Below are positions 52,872 to 61,962 of a DNA stretch of 64,000 nt, piece by piece. Under the pieces are notes generated by a model that saw only the letters and a program-made list of their open reading frames with translations, was not told where the DNA came from and made no database searches. Numbering within the stretch: position 1 is the first letter of the stretch; the number at the start of each line of letters is the position of its first letter. Source of the stretch: an uncultured Flavobacterium sp. (GTDB taxonomy: Bacteria > Bacteroidota > Bacteroidia > Flavobacteriales > Flavobacteriaceae); NCBI RefSeq assembly GCF_963422545.1, contig NZ_OY730251.1:1-64000 (forward strand), written 5' to 3'. The position numbers and the translations under genes are program-made.

Positions 52872-53351
52872 TTAACTAGTTGATTTTAGGCTAAATGCGT
52901 ATTCTTTTCTGTTGCCATCTTTAAGGCGCATTTTTACACCAATGATGTTGCCTCCTTTTTCTAATATTGTAACCACTGCCATTACAGAATAATAATCTTT
53001 ATCTGACTGAAAGATTAATGTTCCTTCATAAGTTGAATTTAAAACTCCCTGTTTATCTGTTTGAGCAGACATTTTTCGGGGATGAGCAAATTCAGCAGTA
53101 CTGTAAGTAGCTTTATTTGTAAACTTTGCTTTTCCTTCGCAGAAATCATACAAAAAATCATAATTTCCAACCCTCAAAGTACCTTCTTCACTACTTCCGT
53201 TAGTTGAAAAAACTACCTGTCCTGAATATTGAAAATCGGACCATTCTTCAGATTCATTTACCCATGCTTTATCAGCAATTAGAGTTTGGCCTTGCTGGGC
53301 GTAATTTACAGATACAAATAATAATAATAAAAGAGCGTAAAATTTCTTCAT
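52872..53351 (-). CDS. Secreted hypothetical protein
   Basis: A 159-residue protein with signal peptide (1-18, ends VNYAQ). The mature part is beta-rich (SDFQYSGQVVFSTNGSSEEGTLRVGNYDFLYDF; STYEGTLIFQSDKDYYSVMAVVTIL), without recognised motif. A predicted periplasmic or surface protein. It lies between ferredoxin and nfu but with 60-base and 215-base gaps, so is probably its own unit. A TAAATTTG box is about 25 bases upstream. Confidence 0.65.
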   Translation of the reverse strand: MKKFYALLLLLFVSVNYAQQGQTLIADKAWVNESEEWSDFQYSGQVVFSTNGSSEEGTLRVGNYDFLYDFCEGKAKFTNKATYSTAEFAHPRKMSAQTDKQGVLNSTYEGTLIFQSDKDYYSVMAVVTILEKGGNIIGVKMRLKDGNRKEYAFSLKSTS

Positions 53352-53566
53352 AGATTTAAGATTTAGGCGTTGTGTTACAAATTTAAGTTAAATAAGTAAC
53401 AGTTACTTAACTTAAACTCTTAAATCTTTGTGTTCTTTTTTATTAAATTCGCAAATTAGTGCTTTATTTTGATTGTTTTTTCAGAATTTTTCAACTTAAT
53501 CAAGTTAAACACTATTATTCTTGTTAATTATGCATTGACAAAAAAGCGGAAAGAAAACTGCTTTTG

Positions 53567-53806
53567 CTACATAATGTTAACCACAGTTTCTATTTGTGGA
53601 GCATATTTTTTTATTGTTGTTTCAACTCCTGCCTTAAGTGTCATTTGGTTTACACTACAGCTAATGCATGCTCCTTCAAGACGAACTTTAACATGTTTGT
53701 CATCGTCTATAGAAACTAGTGTAATGTCTCCTCCGTCAGAATTTAAAAAAGGTCTGATTTCGTCAAGAGCCAATAATACGTTGCTTGTTAATTCTTCTGT
53801 TGTCAT
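53567..53806 (-). CDS. NifU-domain Fe-S carrier
   Basis: A 79-residue Nfu/NifU C-terminal-type domain. The cluster-binding CxxC is in GACISCSVNQMTL (the usual CxxC followed by Thr/Leu), after the conserved start ALDEIRPFLNSDGGDITLV. It carries or hands over [4Fe-4S] clusters. It follows mrp by 78 bases, giving a mrp-nfu unit driven by the promoter at 55090. Confidence 0.94.
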   Translation of the reverse strand: MTTEELTSNVLLALDEIRPFLNSDGGDITLVSIDDDKHVKVRLEGACISCSVNQMTLKAGVETTIKKYAPQIETVVNIM

Positions 53807-53884
53807 AATATTAATGTGTCAATTAGAAAATGTGTCAATTAGAAAATTTTAAAAATTATCTCATTATCTCATTATCTCAATTAT

Positions 53885-55018
53885 CTAATTTTTCTTTACC
53901 GCTGAACAACCCGCCATAGTTGTAATTTTAATGGCTTCTGTAGCAGGTAAATTATCGTTTCTGTTAACTACTTCTTGTACAACATTTCGAGTTATTTCTT
54001 CAAAAACAGTCTCTATTACAGAAGCTGTTTGTAAAGCTGCAGGACGACCATAATCTCCTGCTTCACGAATTGATTGTACAATTGGCACTTCTCCTAAGAA
54101 TGGGACATCTAAATCTTCTGCAAGATTTTTTGCTCCTTCCTGACCAAAGATATAATATTTATTATCAGGTAATTCTTCTGGTGTGAAGTAGGCCATATTT
54201 TCAATAATTCCTAAAACCGGAACATTGATGTTGTCCTGCATGAACATTGCAACTCCTTTTTTAGCATCGGCAAGAGCCACAGCTTGAGGAGTACTTACTA
54301 CTACAGCTCCTGTAATAGGCAATGATTGCATGATAGAAAGGTGAATATCTCCAGTTCCGGGAGGTAAATCAATTAGCATAAAATCTAATTCTCCCCAATC
54401 TGCATCAAAAATCATTTGGTTCAAAGCTTTAGCAGCCATTGGACCTCTCCAGATTACAGCCTGACTTGGAGCTGTGAAAAAACCGATAGAAAGTATTTTG
54501 ATTTCATAACTTTCAATTGGTTTCATTTTAGATTTTCCGTCAACGGTAATTGAAATTGGTTTTTCGTTTTCTACATCAAACATAATTGGCATAGAAGGTC
54601 CGTAGATATCAGCATCCAGAATTCCAACACTAAAACCCATTTTTGCAAGTGTTACGGCAATATTTGCTGTAACAGTAGATTTTCCAACTCCACCTTTACC
54701 AGATGCAACGGCAATTATATTTTTGATTCCCGGAATCGCTTTTCCTTTTATTTCGTTCGGATTTTCCTTAGCTTCAACCTTAATATTTACTTTAACTTTT
54801 GCATCAGCAGAGATCAATTCATGTATCGTTTTTTTGATATCATCTTCAGCTCTTTTTTTAATGTGCATTGCTGGGGTATGTAATAGTAAATCTACCACAA
54901 CTTCATCGCCAAAAGTTAGTACATTGGTAACAGCACCACTTTCGACCATATTTTTTCCTTCTCCTGCTATAGTTATTGTTTCTAAAGCTTTAAGAATTTC
55001 TTTCCTGTCTAATTTCAT
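53885..55018 (-). CDS. Mrp/ApbC-family P-loop Fe-S carrier
   Basis: A 377-residue protein: an N-terminal DUF59/MIP18-like domain (about 1-90), then a MinD-type ATPase. The deviant Walker A is ASGKGGVGKST (about 105-115), and further motifs include DADIYGPSMP and DLPPGTGD. The usual CxxC (in NMSYF-x-CPHC of E. coli/Salmonella homologues) is absent: the corresponding place reads NMAYFTPEELPDNKYYIFG. Cys371 near the C-terminus (AGCSAVKKN) is the only candidate ligand there. First gene of mrp-nfu. Confidence 0.92.
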   Translation of the reverse strand: MKLDRKEILKALETITIAGEGKNMVESGAVTNVLTFGDEVVVDLLLHTPAMHIKKRAEDDIKKTIHELISADAKVKVNIKVEAKENPNEIKGKAIPGIKNIIAVASGKGGVGKSTVTANIAVTLAKMGFSVGILDADIYGPSMPIMFDVENEKPISITVDGKSKMKPIESYEIKILSIGFFTAPSQAVIWRGPMAAKALNQMIFDADWGELDFMLIDLPPGTGDIHLSIMQSLPITGAVVVSTPQAVALADAKKGVAMFMQDNINVPVLGIIENMAYFTPEELPDNKYYIFGQEGAKNLAEDLDVPFLGEVPIVQSIREAGDYGRPAALQTASVIETVFEEITRNVVQEVVNRNDNLPATEAIKITTMAGCSAVKKN

Positions 55019-55089
55019 TTTAATCGTCTGTTTTCTATTGAGGGAAACCGAGTTTAAATACTGTCTTTATTTAAACTGATTTCAGACTA

Positions 55090-55118
55090 CAAAGATAACG
55101 GATTATGTTCGGATTCAA
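55090..55118 (-). promoter_or_regulatory. Promoter of mrp-nfu
   Basis: Minus strand: TTG (55116-55118), 18-base spacer, TATCTTTG (55090-55097), a good flavobacterial match 72 bases before mrp. In the rest of the 426-base gap 55019-55444 I see a TATATTTG box (about 55317-55324) that may serve the L,D-transpeptidase, and nothing else. Confidence 0.7.
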
Positions 55119-55444
55119 ACGCTTTTAAATTGTATTTCTTGATATTGAGATTGATCAAAATGATTCTAATCGCTTGAATTTCGATATTATAATGGGATAA
55201 ATCGTTATGATAGCTTTATTGATCATTTCTTATGAAGATCTTATTTAAGGTCCGAATGTTTGATTTTCAGTATAAATTTAGTGCGTTTTATACTATAATT
55301 CTCAATAATCTTGGCTATATTTGAGTGCCCTAAATCGCTGTATTTCGAAGTAAATTAAAAAATGTGTGAAAACTTATTTTTAGGTTTCTATGAGTTTTCG
55401 TTATTTTTTAAATATGATTTTCTGAAAATTTAAAACTTAAAAAT

Positions 55445-57064
55445 ATGCGAAATTTTACTTCCTTATCTGTAATTATTGCTTTTAGTTTTTTAATGTTTTC
55501 TTTTGGTTCTGTAAACGATGAGAGTAAATTAAAAAATGAAAAGACGGTATTTGAAGGCGTTTTTAAAACTAATAATAACGCTTCTTTGTCTGCTATTGAT
55601 GCCGAATCAATTAATAATTTTTATAAAAAATATCCCAAATTAAAAACGTACCAAAAAGATGTAGAAGATCTTTATAAAAAAAAGGAATATAATTTAATTT
55701 GGTATGATGATAAAAATGTTAGTGAGTTTGGTGCATTATTGTATGAAAAAGTACGTTTATTGAGTGAGCAGGGCGTTAAAGCAAAAATGCCCTATATGGA
55801 GTTGGTAGATGATGTTTTTAACGAAAATGTTTCTAATAAACTACCTCAAACAGACACAGAACTTCTCTTGTCTAATATGTATGTTTTTTATGCAAGCAAT
55901 GTTTATTCAGGAGTTGATCCCGCAACTTTAAAGAAAATTGGGTGGTATTTGCCAACAAAAAACATCTCATATACAAGAATATTAGACTCCTTAATGGCAG
56001 ATCCTGCACGTTTAAATAAGGATGAAAATCTTTTATTTGGACAATATTATAAACTTCAGGCAGTATTGCAGAGATATCGAAATATCGAAAAGAATAATCA
56101 ATGGAAAAAAATACAAATTGACAGCATTAATTATAAAGATTTAAAGCCGTTTGACAGCGGTGCGGTAATTGCACAAATTAGAGAGCGATTATTTTTTGTT
56201 GGAGATTTGGCACAAAATTCTAAGAGTCATGTATACGACGAAGAAATGATGGCAGGAATTTTAAAATACAAAAAGCGATACGGGCTTAAATTGAATTATA
56301 CATTGACAAAAGAACATATTGACCAGATGAATGAACCAATTGGCAATAGAATCAGAACAATTATGCTAAATATGGAACGCTGCAGATGGATACCTGCAAA
56401 ACTGGCAAATGCTCAGGAATACTTAATGGTTAATATACCTTCGTTTAAACTAGTTTATATAAAGGATGGAAAATATAATTTAGTTTCAGATGTTTTTGTG
56501 GGAACCAGAATGACCGAAACTGTAATTTTTAGTGGGATGATGGATCGAATTGTATTTAGTCCTTATTGGTATGTTCCGCAGAGTATCATAAAAAATGAAT
56601 TAAAATTGAAAATGGCCGAAGATAAAAACTATCTCGCAGACCATAATATGGAATGGAATGGCGGAAATGTTAGACAAAAACCCGGACCCAAAAACTCTTT
56701 AGGATTGGTGAAATTTATGTTTCCAAATCCAAATGATATTTACTTGCATGATACGCCTGCAAAAAGTTTGTTTGAGTTCGAGAAACGTATTTTTAGCCAC
56801 GGATGTATTAATGTAAAAGAAGCAAAAGGATTAGCGCTTGCCATTTTAAAAAACGATCCTGATTGGCCTGAAGATAAAATTGATAAAGCAATGAGTGGCG
56901 AAAAAGAAACAACCTGTATGCTGAAAACTAAAATCCCTATTTATATTGGATATTTTACAGCTTGGGTAAATGACAATGGAGAAATTGGTTTTTATCCGGA
57001 TGTTTACGACAGAGACAAACGCCTGGATAAATTACTTTATTCTGATTCTGTCGCTTTGAAATAA
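55445..57064 (+). CDS. L,D-transpeptidase (YcbB/LdtD-like)
   Basis: A 539-residue periplasmic enzyme forming 3-3 crosslinks or attaching proteins to peptidoglycan. A hydrophobic signal lies at about 8-24. A scaffold-like region and peptidoglycan-binding repeats follow (about 50-300; EMMAGILKYKKRYGLKLNYTLT is a PG_binding_1 motif). The YkuD domain (about 320-510) has catalytic His452 and Cys454 in FSHGCINV, with EYLMVNIPSFKLVYI at its start. The 539-residue length and layout match YcbB-type enzymes of Bacteroidota. Single gene. Confidence 0.92.
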   Translation: MRNFTSLSVIIAFSFLMFSFGSVNDESKLKNEKTVFEGVFKTNNNASLSAIDAESINNFYKKYPKLKTYQKDVEDLYKKKEYNLIWYDDKNVSEFGALLYEKVRLLSEQGVKAKMPYMELVDDVFNENVSNKLPQTDTELLLSNMYVFYASNVYSGVDPATLKKIGWYLPTKNISYTRILDSLMADPARLNKDENLLFGQYYKLQAVLQRYRNIEKNNQWKKIQIDSINYKDLKPFDSGAVIAQIRERLFFVGDLAQNSKSHVYDEEMMAGILKYKKRYGLKLNYTLTKEHIDQMNEPIGNRIRTIMLNMERCRWIPAKLANAQEYLMVNIPSFKLVYIKDGKYNLVSDVFVGTRMTETVIFSGMMDRIVFSPYWYVPQSIIKNELKLKMAEDKNYLADHNMEWNGGNVRQKPGPKNSLGLVKFMFPNPNDIYLHDTPAKSLFEFEKRIFSHGCINVKEAKGLALAILKNDPDWPEDKIDKAMSGEKETTCMLKTKIPIYIGYFTAWVNDNGEIGFYPDVYDRDKRLDKLLYSDSVALK

Positions 57065-57080
57065 AGACATCTTTTTAGTT

Positions 57081-57113
57081 AAACCCGACAGGTTTTAAAA
57101 ACCTGTTGGGTTT
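57081..57113. repeat. Palindromic repeat A, copy 5
   Basis: AAACCCGACAGGTTTT pairs with AAAACCTGTTGGGTTT; the one change keeps a G-U pair in RNA from the plus strand. Convergent gap. Confidence 0.85.
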
Positions 57114-57139
57114 GGCAATGTTAATTAATATTATACAAA

Positions 57140-57178
57140 AAAATACCCGCCAGGTTCAGGAAATTTGGCGGGTATTTT
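57140..57178. terminator. Bidirectional terminator of L,D-transpeptidase and efflux operon
   Basis: AAAATACCCGCCA pairs with TTGGCGGGTATTTT; T-run on each 3' side. Confidence 0.85.
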
Positions 57179-57199
57179 CAAAAAAAATGATCTACAAGT

Positions 57200-59629
57200 T
57201 TATTCGTATTTTAAATATTTTAAGATATCTATTTTGGTTACCTGATAGGCTTTTGTTAAAACAATTAGTAAAGTCAAAAACATTAAAGAAACGAGTGCAA
57301 CACTAAACGGAACGACCGAAACATTGATCCTGAAAGCAAAGTTCTCAAGCCATTTTTGCAATAAAATATAAGCAGGAACAATACCGATTGCAAATCCTAT
57401 TAAGCAGAAAAGAACATATTGTTTTGATAATTCTTTCAATAAAATATCAGTTTCAGCGCCCAAAGTTTTTCTGATGGCAATTTCTTTCAGTCTTCTTTCC
57501 ATTGAAAATGACGCTAAAGCAAACAATCCAAAAATGGCAATGATAATTACTACCAGGTTCAGGATAAAAAACAGACTTTTTTGTTTTACCTGTTCTTCGT
57601 ATGTTTTAGCAAATCCTTTGTTTACAAATTCATAATCAAAAGGAAAATCAGGATTTACATTTTTCTCCCAATAGGTTTTTAGTTTATCCAATGTTTCAGG
57701 CAGATTATTAGGCGAGACTTTGACGTAAATATTGTCAAAATTATTCCATTTTAAAGTTTTCATGCTAATGAAAACCATTGGAGGAACTTTGCTTTGAAGC
57801 CCTGTAATATGAAAGTCTTTTACAACCCCAACAACTTTAAATTTCATAATCCCTTTTTCATTTCCCCAGCCAGTGGTTAATATAGTGTTTATCGGATTTT
57901 TAAGTCCTATTGCTTTAGCAAGGGTTTCGTTTATTAACCAATTATTAATGGTATCTGAGGCATATTTTGGAGATAAATCTCGTCCTTCAACAATCTTAAT
58001 TTTCATCATATCCAGAAAGCCAAAATCCATTTCGATATTTCTTGGTTGCACAAAAACACCATTGTGTGTAAAACCTGAGCTCGAAGTGCTGCCGTTTCCA
58101 AAAGAACCTGCAAATGTTGATACTTTCTGAACGCCTGAAAATTTAAGAATTTCCTGCTTTGTAGTCAGGTATTTTTCGGCTTTTTTTGATTGGTCGCTAT
58201 ATTTAAACGGAATACGGATAACCTGATCGCCACTAAAACCAAGACTTTTATTCATCATATACGAAACTTGTGAGTTTACAATTAAGGCTCCGATGATGAA
58301 AAAGGTAGCAATACCAAACTGAAAAATTAACATTGAGTTTCTAATCCAGATACCGCTTTTGCTTCTTGAAAAATTGCCTTTTAAAACCTTTAAAGTTTCG
58401 AAATTTGAGATATAAATGGCAGGAACAATACCTGCAAGAACGATTACTAATCCAAATATAAAAATAAGCTGAAGGTAAAATTCGCCACCGTTCATTGTCA
58501 AAGATTTCTTCAAAAAGGTATTGTAGTAAGGCAATGATAGTTCTACAATTGCCAGCGCAAAAATAATTGCCAAAATAACAATAATAGCAGTCTCAAATAT
58601 AAATTGAGCAATGATTTGTTTTTTACTTGCGCCTACAATTTTACGAACGCCTACTTCTTTGGCACGTTTTATTGCCGAGGCAGTTGCGAGATTGATGTAA
58701 TTTACTAAAGACAAAGTAAGAATCAAAATAGATAAGCCAACCATGATATAAAGAAGTTGTAAATTACCTCTTCCTTCAGGGAAGTTATCACCATTAGGAG
58801 ATTTTGTTCCGTGCAAACGTGCTGTGGCTAATTGGTCAATAATAACTAAAATCTCGCCGTTTTCTTTGATATATTGTTCAGGTGTTTGTCCCTTCTCTTT
58901 AGCTTCTTTTATAGTTCTATTGACAAAATTTATGTGTTGCATTTTCTTTAAAACCGTCTCCATATTAGCTCCTTTTTTGGTTTTAATCATTAAGGTGTAA
59001 TTGAAGTTGCCCCAGTTATTAATGTCGTCCTTGTTTATCAGACCTCCAAAAACATAATTTGGTTCAATAGAAGAAGGTCTCATGATCTTGTAAACAGATT
59101 TTACGACATAAGGTTTGTTGTCTTTTGTAATAATTTTACCAATAGGGTCCTCGTTTTTAAAAATTAGTTTTGCGGTTTCATCGGAAATTGCAACACTGTT
59201 TTTTTCTTTTAGAATATCCTTTTTGGCTCCTTTTAGAATTGGGAAAGGAAAAGCATCAAAAAAGTCATAATCTGCGAGTATAATTTTTTTGTCTACCCAT
59301 TTTTGATTTTCATGCTTTATTACTTCTTCACTATACCAGCCAGTATAAAAACAAATAGATTCAATTTCAGGAATAGTTGCTTTACAAGTTAAGCCAAAAG
59401 GTACCGGACTCGATGCCCATATATCTCCGCTTGTTCCAAATTTATTTAGAATCTCATATGTATTTTCTTTCTCGGGATTCCATTGGTCGTATGAGTTTTC
59501 ATTATTCCAATATAGAATAGCAAAAATTACTCCGGCAATTCCAATGCTTAAGCCCAGAACATTCAAAAACGAAAACAGTTTGTTTTGTTTTAAATGATAT
59601 ATAAATATTTTAAACCAGTTAAAAATCAT
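57200..59629 (-). CDS. MacB-type ABC transporter permease (double FtsX module)
   Basis: An 809-residue permease with two MacB periplasmic core domains and two FtsX modules (about eight membrane segments). TM1 is at about 20-40 (FSFLNVLGLSIGIAGVIFAILYW). The first FtsX block begins near 290 with INLATASAIKRAKEVGVRKIVGA. The second C-terminal block has ASFSMERRLKEIAIRKTLGAET. The fused ATPase of classical MacB is absent; the partner ATPase is separate (59742). The unit resembles MacAB/LolCDE-type mechanotransmission pumps. Last gene of the minus-strand operon; substrate unknown. Confidence 0.92.
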   Translation of the reverse strand: MIFNWFKIFIYHLKQNKLFSFLNVLGLSIGIAGVIFAILYWNNENSYDQWNPEKENTYEILNKFGTSGDIWASSPVPFGLTCKATIPEIESICFYTGWYSEEVIKHENQKWVDKKIILADYDFFDAFPFPILKGAKKDILKEKNSVAISDETAKLIFKNEDPIGKIITKDNKPYVVKSVYKIMRPSSIEPNYVFGGLINKDDINNWGNFNYTLMIKTKKGANMETVLKKMQHINFVNRTIKEAKEKGQTPEQYIKENGEILVIIDQLATARLHGTKSPNGDNFPEGRGNLQLLYIMVGLSILILTLSLVNYINLATASAIKRAKEVGVRKIVGASKKQIIAQFIFETAIIVILAIIFALAIVELSLPYYNTFLKKSLTMNGGEFYLQLIFIFGLVIVLAGIVPAIYISNFETLKVLKGNFSRSKSGIWIRNSMLIFQFGIATFFIIGALIVNSQVSYMMNKSLGFSGDQVIRIPFKYSDQSKKAEKYLTTKQEILKFSGVQKVSTFAGSFGNGSTSSSGFTHNGVFVQPRNIEMDFGFLDMMKIKIVEGRDLSPKYASDTINNWLINETLAKAIGLKNPINTILTTGWGNEKGIMKFKVVGVVKDFHITGLQSKVPPMVFISMKTLKWNNFDNIYVKVSPNNLPETLDKLKTYWEKNVNPDFPFDYEFVNKGFAKTYEEQVKQKSLFFILNLVVIIIAIFGLFALASFSMERRLKEIAIRKTLGAETDILLKELSKQYVLFCLIGFAIGIVPAYILLQKWLENFAFRINVSVVPFSVALVSLMFLTLLIVLTKAYQVTKIDILKYLKYE

Positions 59630-59662
59630 TGTTTATTTTTTTATAGTTTTTTGATTCGTTCT

Positions 59663-59734
59663 TTAGATAATAGCCAATACTTTGTAAACAAATCCTACCA
59701 GGAAAGTGATTACAGTTATAATAAAATTGATCAT
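59663..59734 (-). CDS. Candidate 23-residue membrane peptide between ATPase and permease genes
   Basis: ATG at 59732-59734 to stop at 59663-59665 encodes a 23-residue, almost wholly hydrophobic peptide (start MINFIITVITFLVGFV, then a single Lys, end VLAII), just long enough for one membrane helix. It begins 8 bases after the ATPase stop and ends 34 bases before the permease start, filling a gap that has no other content. Small membrane peptides inside transporter operons often modulate the pump. Translation is unproven. Confidence 0.5.
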   Translation of the reverse strand: MINFIITVITFLVGFVYKVLAII

Positions 59735-59741
59735 TTTGAAA

Positions 59742-60449
59742 TTATTTAGCGTCCATAAAAACATCAACATTTCTCTGATTTAATCGCTCAGAGAATATAA
59801 CACCATCTTTCATATGAATTGTTCTTTGTGAAAACGAAGCATCATAATCAGAGTGGGTAACCATCAAAATTGTGGCACCTTTAGCATGTAAATCAGTCAA
59901 AAGTTCCATCACTTCATTACCGTTTTTACTGTCTAAGTTTCCGGTTGGCTCATCGGCCAGAATGATTTTCGGGTCGTTAACCAAAGCTCTTGCAACGGCA
60001 ACCCTTTGTTGTTGTCCTCCTGAAAGTTGTTGAGGAAAATGTCTCAAACGGTGCGAAATATTTAATTTCTCAGCAATAGTTTCGATTTTTTGTTTTCTTT
60101 CAGAAGCTTTTACATTGTTATAAAGCAAAGGCAATTCGATATTATCATAAACAGAAAGTTCGTCGATCAGATTAAAATTCTGAAAAATGAATCCTATATT
60201 TTCTTTACGAACCTGAGCTCTTCCTTTTTCTTTTAAGCCAATCATTTCCTGACTTAATAATTTATAACTTCCGTCATTGGCACCATCCAGAAGTCCAATG
60301 ATGTTTAATAAAGTAGATTTTCCGCAACCTGAAGGTCCCATGATAGTTAAAAAATCACCTTTTTTAATTTCTAATGTAATACCGCTTAGAGCTGAAGTTT
60401 CTACTTCTTCGGTTCTAAAAACTTTGGTTAAATTTTGAATTGTTATCAT
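59742..60449 (-). CDS. ABC transporter ATPase (LolD/MacB type)
   Basis: A 235-residue nucleotide-binding subunit. Walker A GPSGCGKST (about 38-46), Q-loop FIFQNFNLI, signature LSGGQQQRVAVARAL, Walker B ILADEPTGNLD and a His switch (VTHSD). It is the separate ATPase for the MacB-type permease; the adaptor gene at 60570 is upstream on the same strand. The 120-base gap 60450-60569 contains simple TGATTGATGATTGA and TTGTAAATTGTTAG-like repeats. Confidence 0.95.
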   Translation of the reverse strand: MITIQNLTKVFRTEEVETSALSGITLEIKKGDFLTIMGPSGCGKSTLLNIIGLLDGANDGSYKLLSQEMIGLKEKGRAQVRKENIGFIFQNFNLIDELSVYDNIELPLLYNNVKASERKQKIETIAEKLNISHRLRHFPQQLSGGQQQRVAVARALVNDPKIILADEPTGNLDSKNGNEVMELLTDLHAKGATILMVTHSDYDASFSQRTIHMKDGVIFSERLNQRNVDVFMDAK

Positions 60450-60569
60450 ATTTTTTAAGGTGTTAATTGTTGTTGATTGATGATTTTGATTGATGATTGA
60501 TGATTGAAACGTTGTTAATTATTAATTGTAAATTGTTAGTTGTGAATTGTAAACTGAGACTGAAAACTG

Positions 60570-61817
60570 TTACTGCGAACTATTGATCGATAACTCCTCA
60601 ATATCTTTATAATCTGCATACGACGAAGTAATCACAGATTCGCCCTCTTTTAGACCGTCAAGAATTTCATAATACGAAGGATTTTCTCGGCCAAGTTTTA
60701 TGTTTCTTCTTTCGGCTTTATTGCCTTTTACTACAAAAATCCATTTTCCTGCAGTTTCCTGACTAAAGCTTCCTTTTGAAATAACCAAAGTTTTATTCTT
60801 TTCAGATAAAATAAGTTTTACACCAAAACTAAGTCCGTCCTGTAAAACGATTTGCTCTTTTGATGTAAAAGCCAATTCTACTGTAAAATGCCCATTTTTA
60901 ACTTCAGGAATTACTTTGGTAACCAAAACTTCAAGCGTTTTTCCTTTAAATTCGACCTGACCTTTTAAGCTTTCCCGAACTTTTTCAAGATAAAATTCAT
61001 CAACATCAGCAGTAAGTTTATAACCACGTTTCGAATCGATTTTTCCGATGCTTTCACCAGCCTGAAAAGTTTTACCCAAAACAGGTTCAAATGAAGTCAA
61101 TCTACCCGTTTCCGGAGCCGTAATCAAAAAGTTCTTTTTGTTGTTTCTCAAAATATCCAAACTTTTCTCCATAGTTTGAATCGAACGATTGATTTGCGAA
61201 ATCTGAATCTGATTTGTTTGTTTTTCTTTTTGAATACTTTGCTGAATCGTTCTTTTGCGTTCTTCCTGAAAACGAAGACTTTCTTTAAAAGTATTCCAGT
61301 CATTTTTAGAAATCACCTCTTTATCATACAACTTCGCATTCATATCGTATAGCCTTTTTGCATCATTATAATCGTGTTCGATTAAAACGAAATCCTTATT
61401 CAGGTTCAATTCCTGATTTCTGATGTTCAGTTTTCCGGTATTCAAATTGTTGATTTGTTCAATAATCGCCGTTTCCTGAGTCAGATAATTAAGTTCAGTA
61501 TTCGGGTTGTATAAACGAGCCAACGATTGCCCTTTAGTTACCATTGCACCATTTTCGACAAAAATTTCTTTTACAGATCCGCCTTCAGTAACATTTACCA
61601 ACATTACATTCAGAGGCTCAACTTTAGCCTGAAAAACGACGAAATCTTCAAAAAACTCTTTTTCAATTTTTTGTACCGTAAGCTCGTCTGATTTTACATT
61701 TAAGCTTCTTTTTGTGCTAAAAGAAAAAAAGATGACAACAGCCAGAACTAAAAAAACAGCAATTGCTATTGTGAGATATCTAAATTTTCTATTTTTACGA
61801 GGGATTACCTTGTCCAT
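60570..61817 (-). CDS. MacA-like periplasmic adaptor (HlyD/RND-type) protein
   Basis: A 415-residue adaptor. The ATG at 61817 (MDKVIPRKNRKF) is chosen over a TTG at 61844 because the sigma-54-like promoter at 61847-61862 predicts transcription starting close to 61835. One membrane segment (about 17-35), lipoyl half (GGSVKEIFVENGAMVTKGQSLARLYN), a long coiled coil (about 105-225; NQELNLNKDFVLIEHDYNDAKRLYDMN) and a beta-barrel follow. It links the ATPase/permease pump to a TolC-like outer-membrane protein. First gene of the operon, divergent from the sigma-54 activator. Confidence 0.92.
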   Translation of the reverse strand: MDKVIPRKNRKFRYLTIAIAVFLVLAVVIFFSFSTKRSLNVKSDELTVQKIEKEFFEDFVVFQAKVEPLNVMLVNVTEGGSVKEIFVENGAMVTKGQSLARLYNPNTELNYLTQETAIIEQINNLNTGKLNIRNQELNLNKDFVLIEHDYNDAKRLYDMNAKLYDKEVISKNDWNTFKESLRFQEERKRTIQQSIQKEKQTNQIQISQINRSIQTMEKSLDILRNNKKNFLITAPETGRLTSFEPVLGKTFQAGESIGKIDSKRGYKLTADVDEFYLEKVRESLKGQVEFKGKTLEVLVTKVIPEVKNGHFTVELAFTSKEQIVLQDGLSFGVKLILSEKNKTLVISKGSFSQETAGKWIFVVKGNKAERRNIKLGRENPSYYEILDGLKEGESVITSSYADYKDIEELSINSSQ

Positions 61818-61846
61818 TTTTTTAAATAATTTACTGATAGTCAATA

Positions 61847-61862
61847 GGTAAATACTGTGCCA
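61847..61862 (-). promoter_or_regulatory. Sigma-54 (-24/-12) promoter candidate of the efflux operon
   Basis: The minus strand reads TGGCACAGTATTTACC. Compared with TGGCACG-N4-TTGCA, the -24 half TGGCAC is exact and the -12 half is TTAC instead of TTGC, with the correct spacing (GG to C). It is 30-45 bases before the MacA-like ATG. A sigma-54 activator gene is divergent, and two dyads lie 80-100 bases upstream. Confidence 0.7.
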
Positions 61863-61924
61863 TAAAATTTATTATCTGTAAAGCGTTGATTTTAAAGAAG
61901 CTTTAGAAACCATTAAAAAAAAGA

Positions 61925-61962
61925 CTGTTCGATAATGAACAGTTGACCGTTCGATATCGAAC
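61925..61962. promoter_or_regulatory. Two phased dyads: enhancer sites for the sigma-54 activator (candidate)
   Basis: Dyad 1 (61925-61942): CTGTTCGATAATGAACAG, arms exact with a mismatched centre. Dyad 2 (61949-61962): GTTCGATATCGAAC, a perfect 14-bp palindrome. Shared half-site GTTCGAT; centres 22 bp apart (about two helical turns). They are 14 bases before the activator's ATG, at enhancer distance from the -24/-12 promoter, so they could serve both activation and self-control. Confidence 0.72.

Noticed and set aside
53469..53852. Plus-strand open frame of 127 codons opposite the NifU-domain gene
   Set aside because: Antisense to a clear nfu gene with a CxxC site; the frame is a by-product of that gene.
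57106..57306. Plus-strand open frame of 66 codons
   Set aside because: Covers the bidirectional terminator and the antisense of the permease C-terminus; no independent support.
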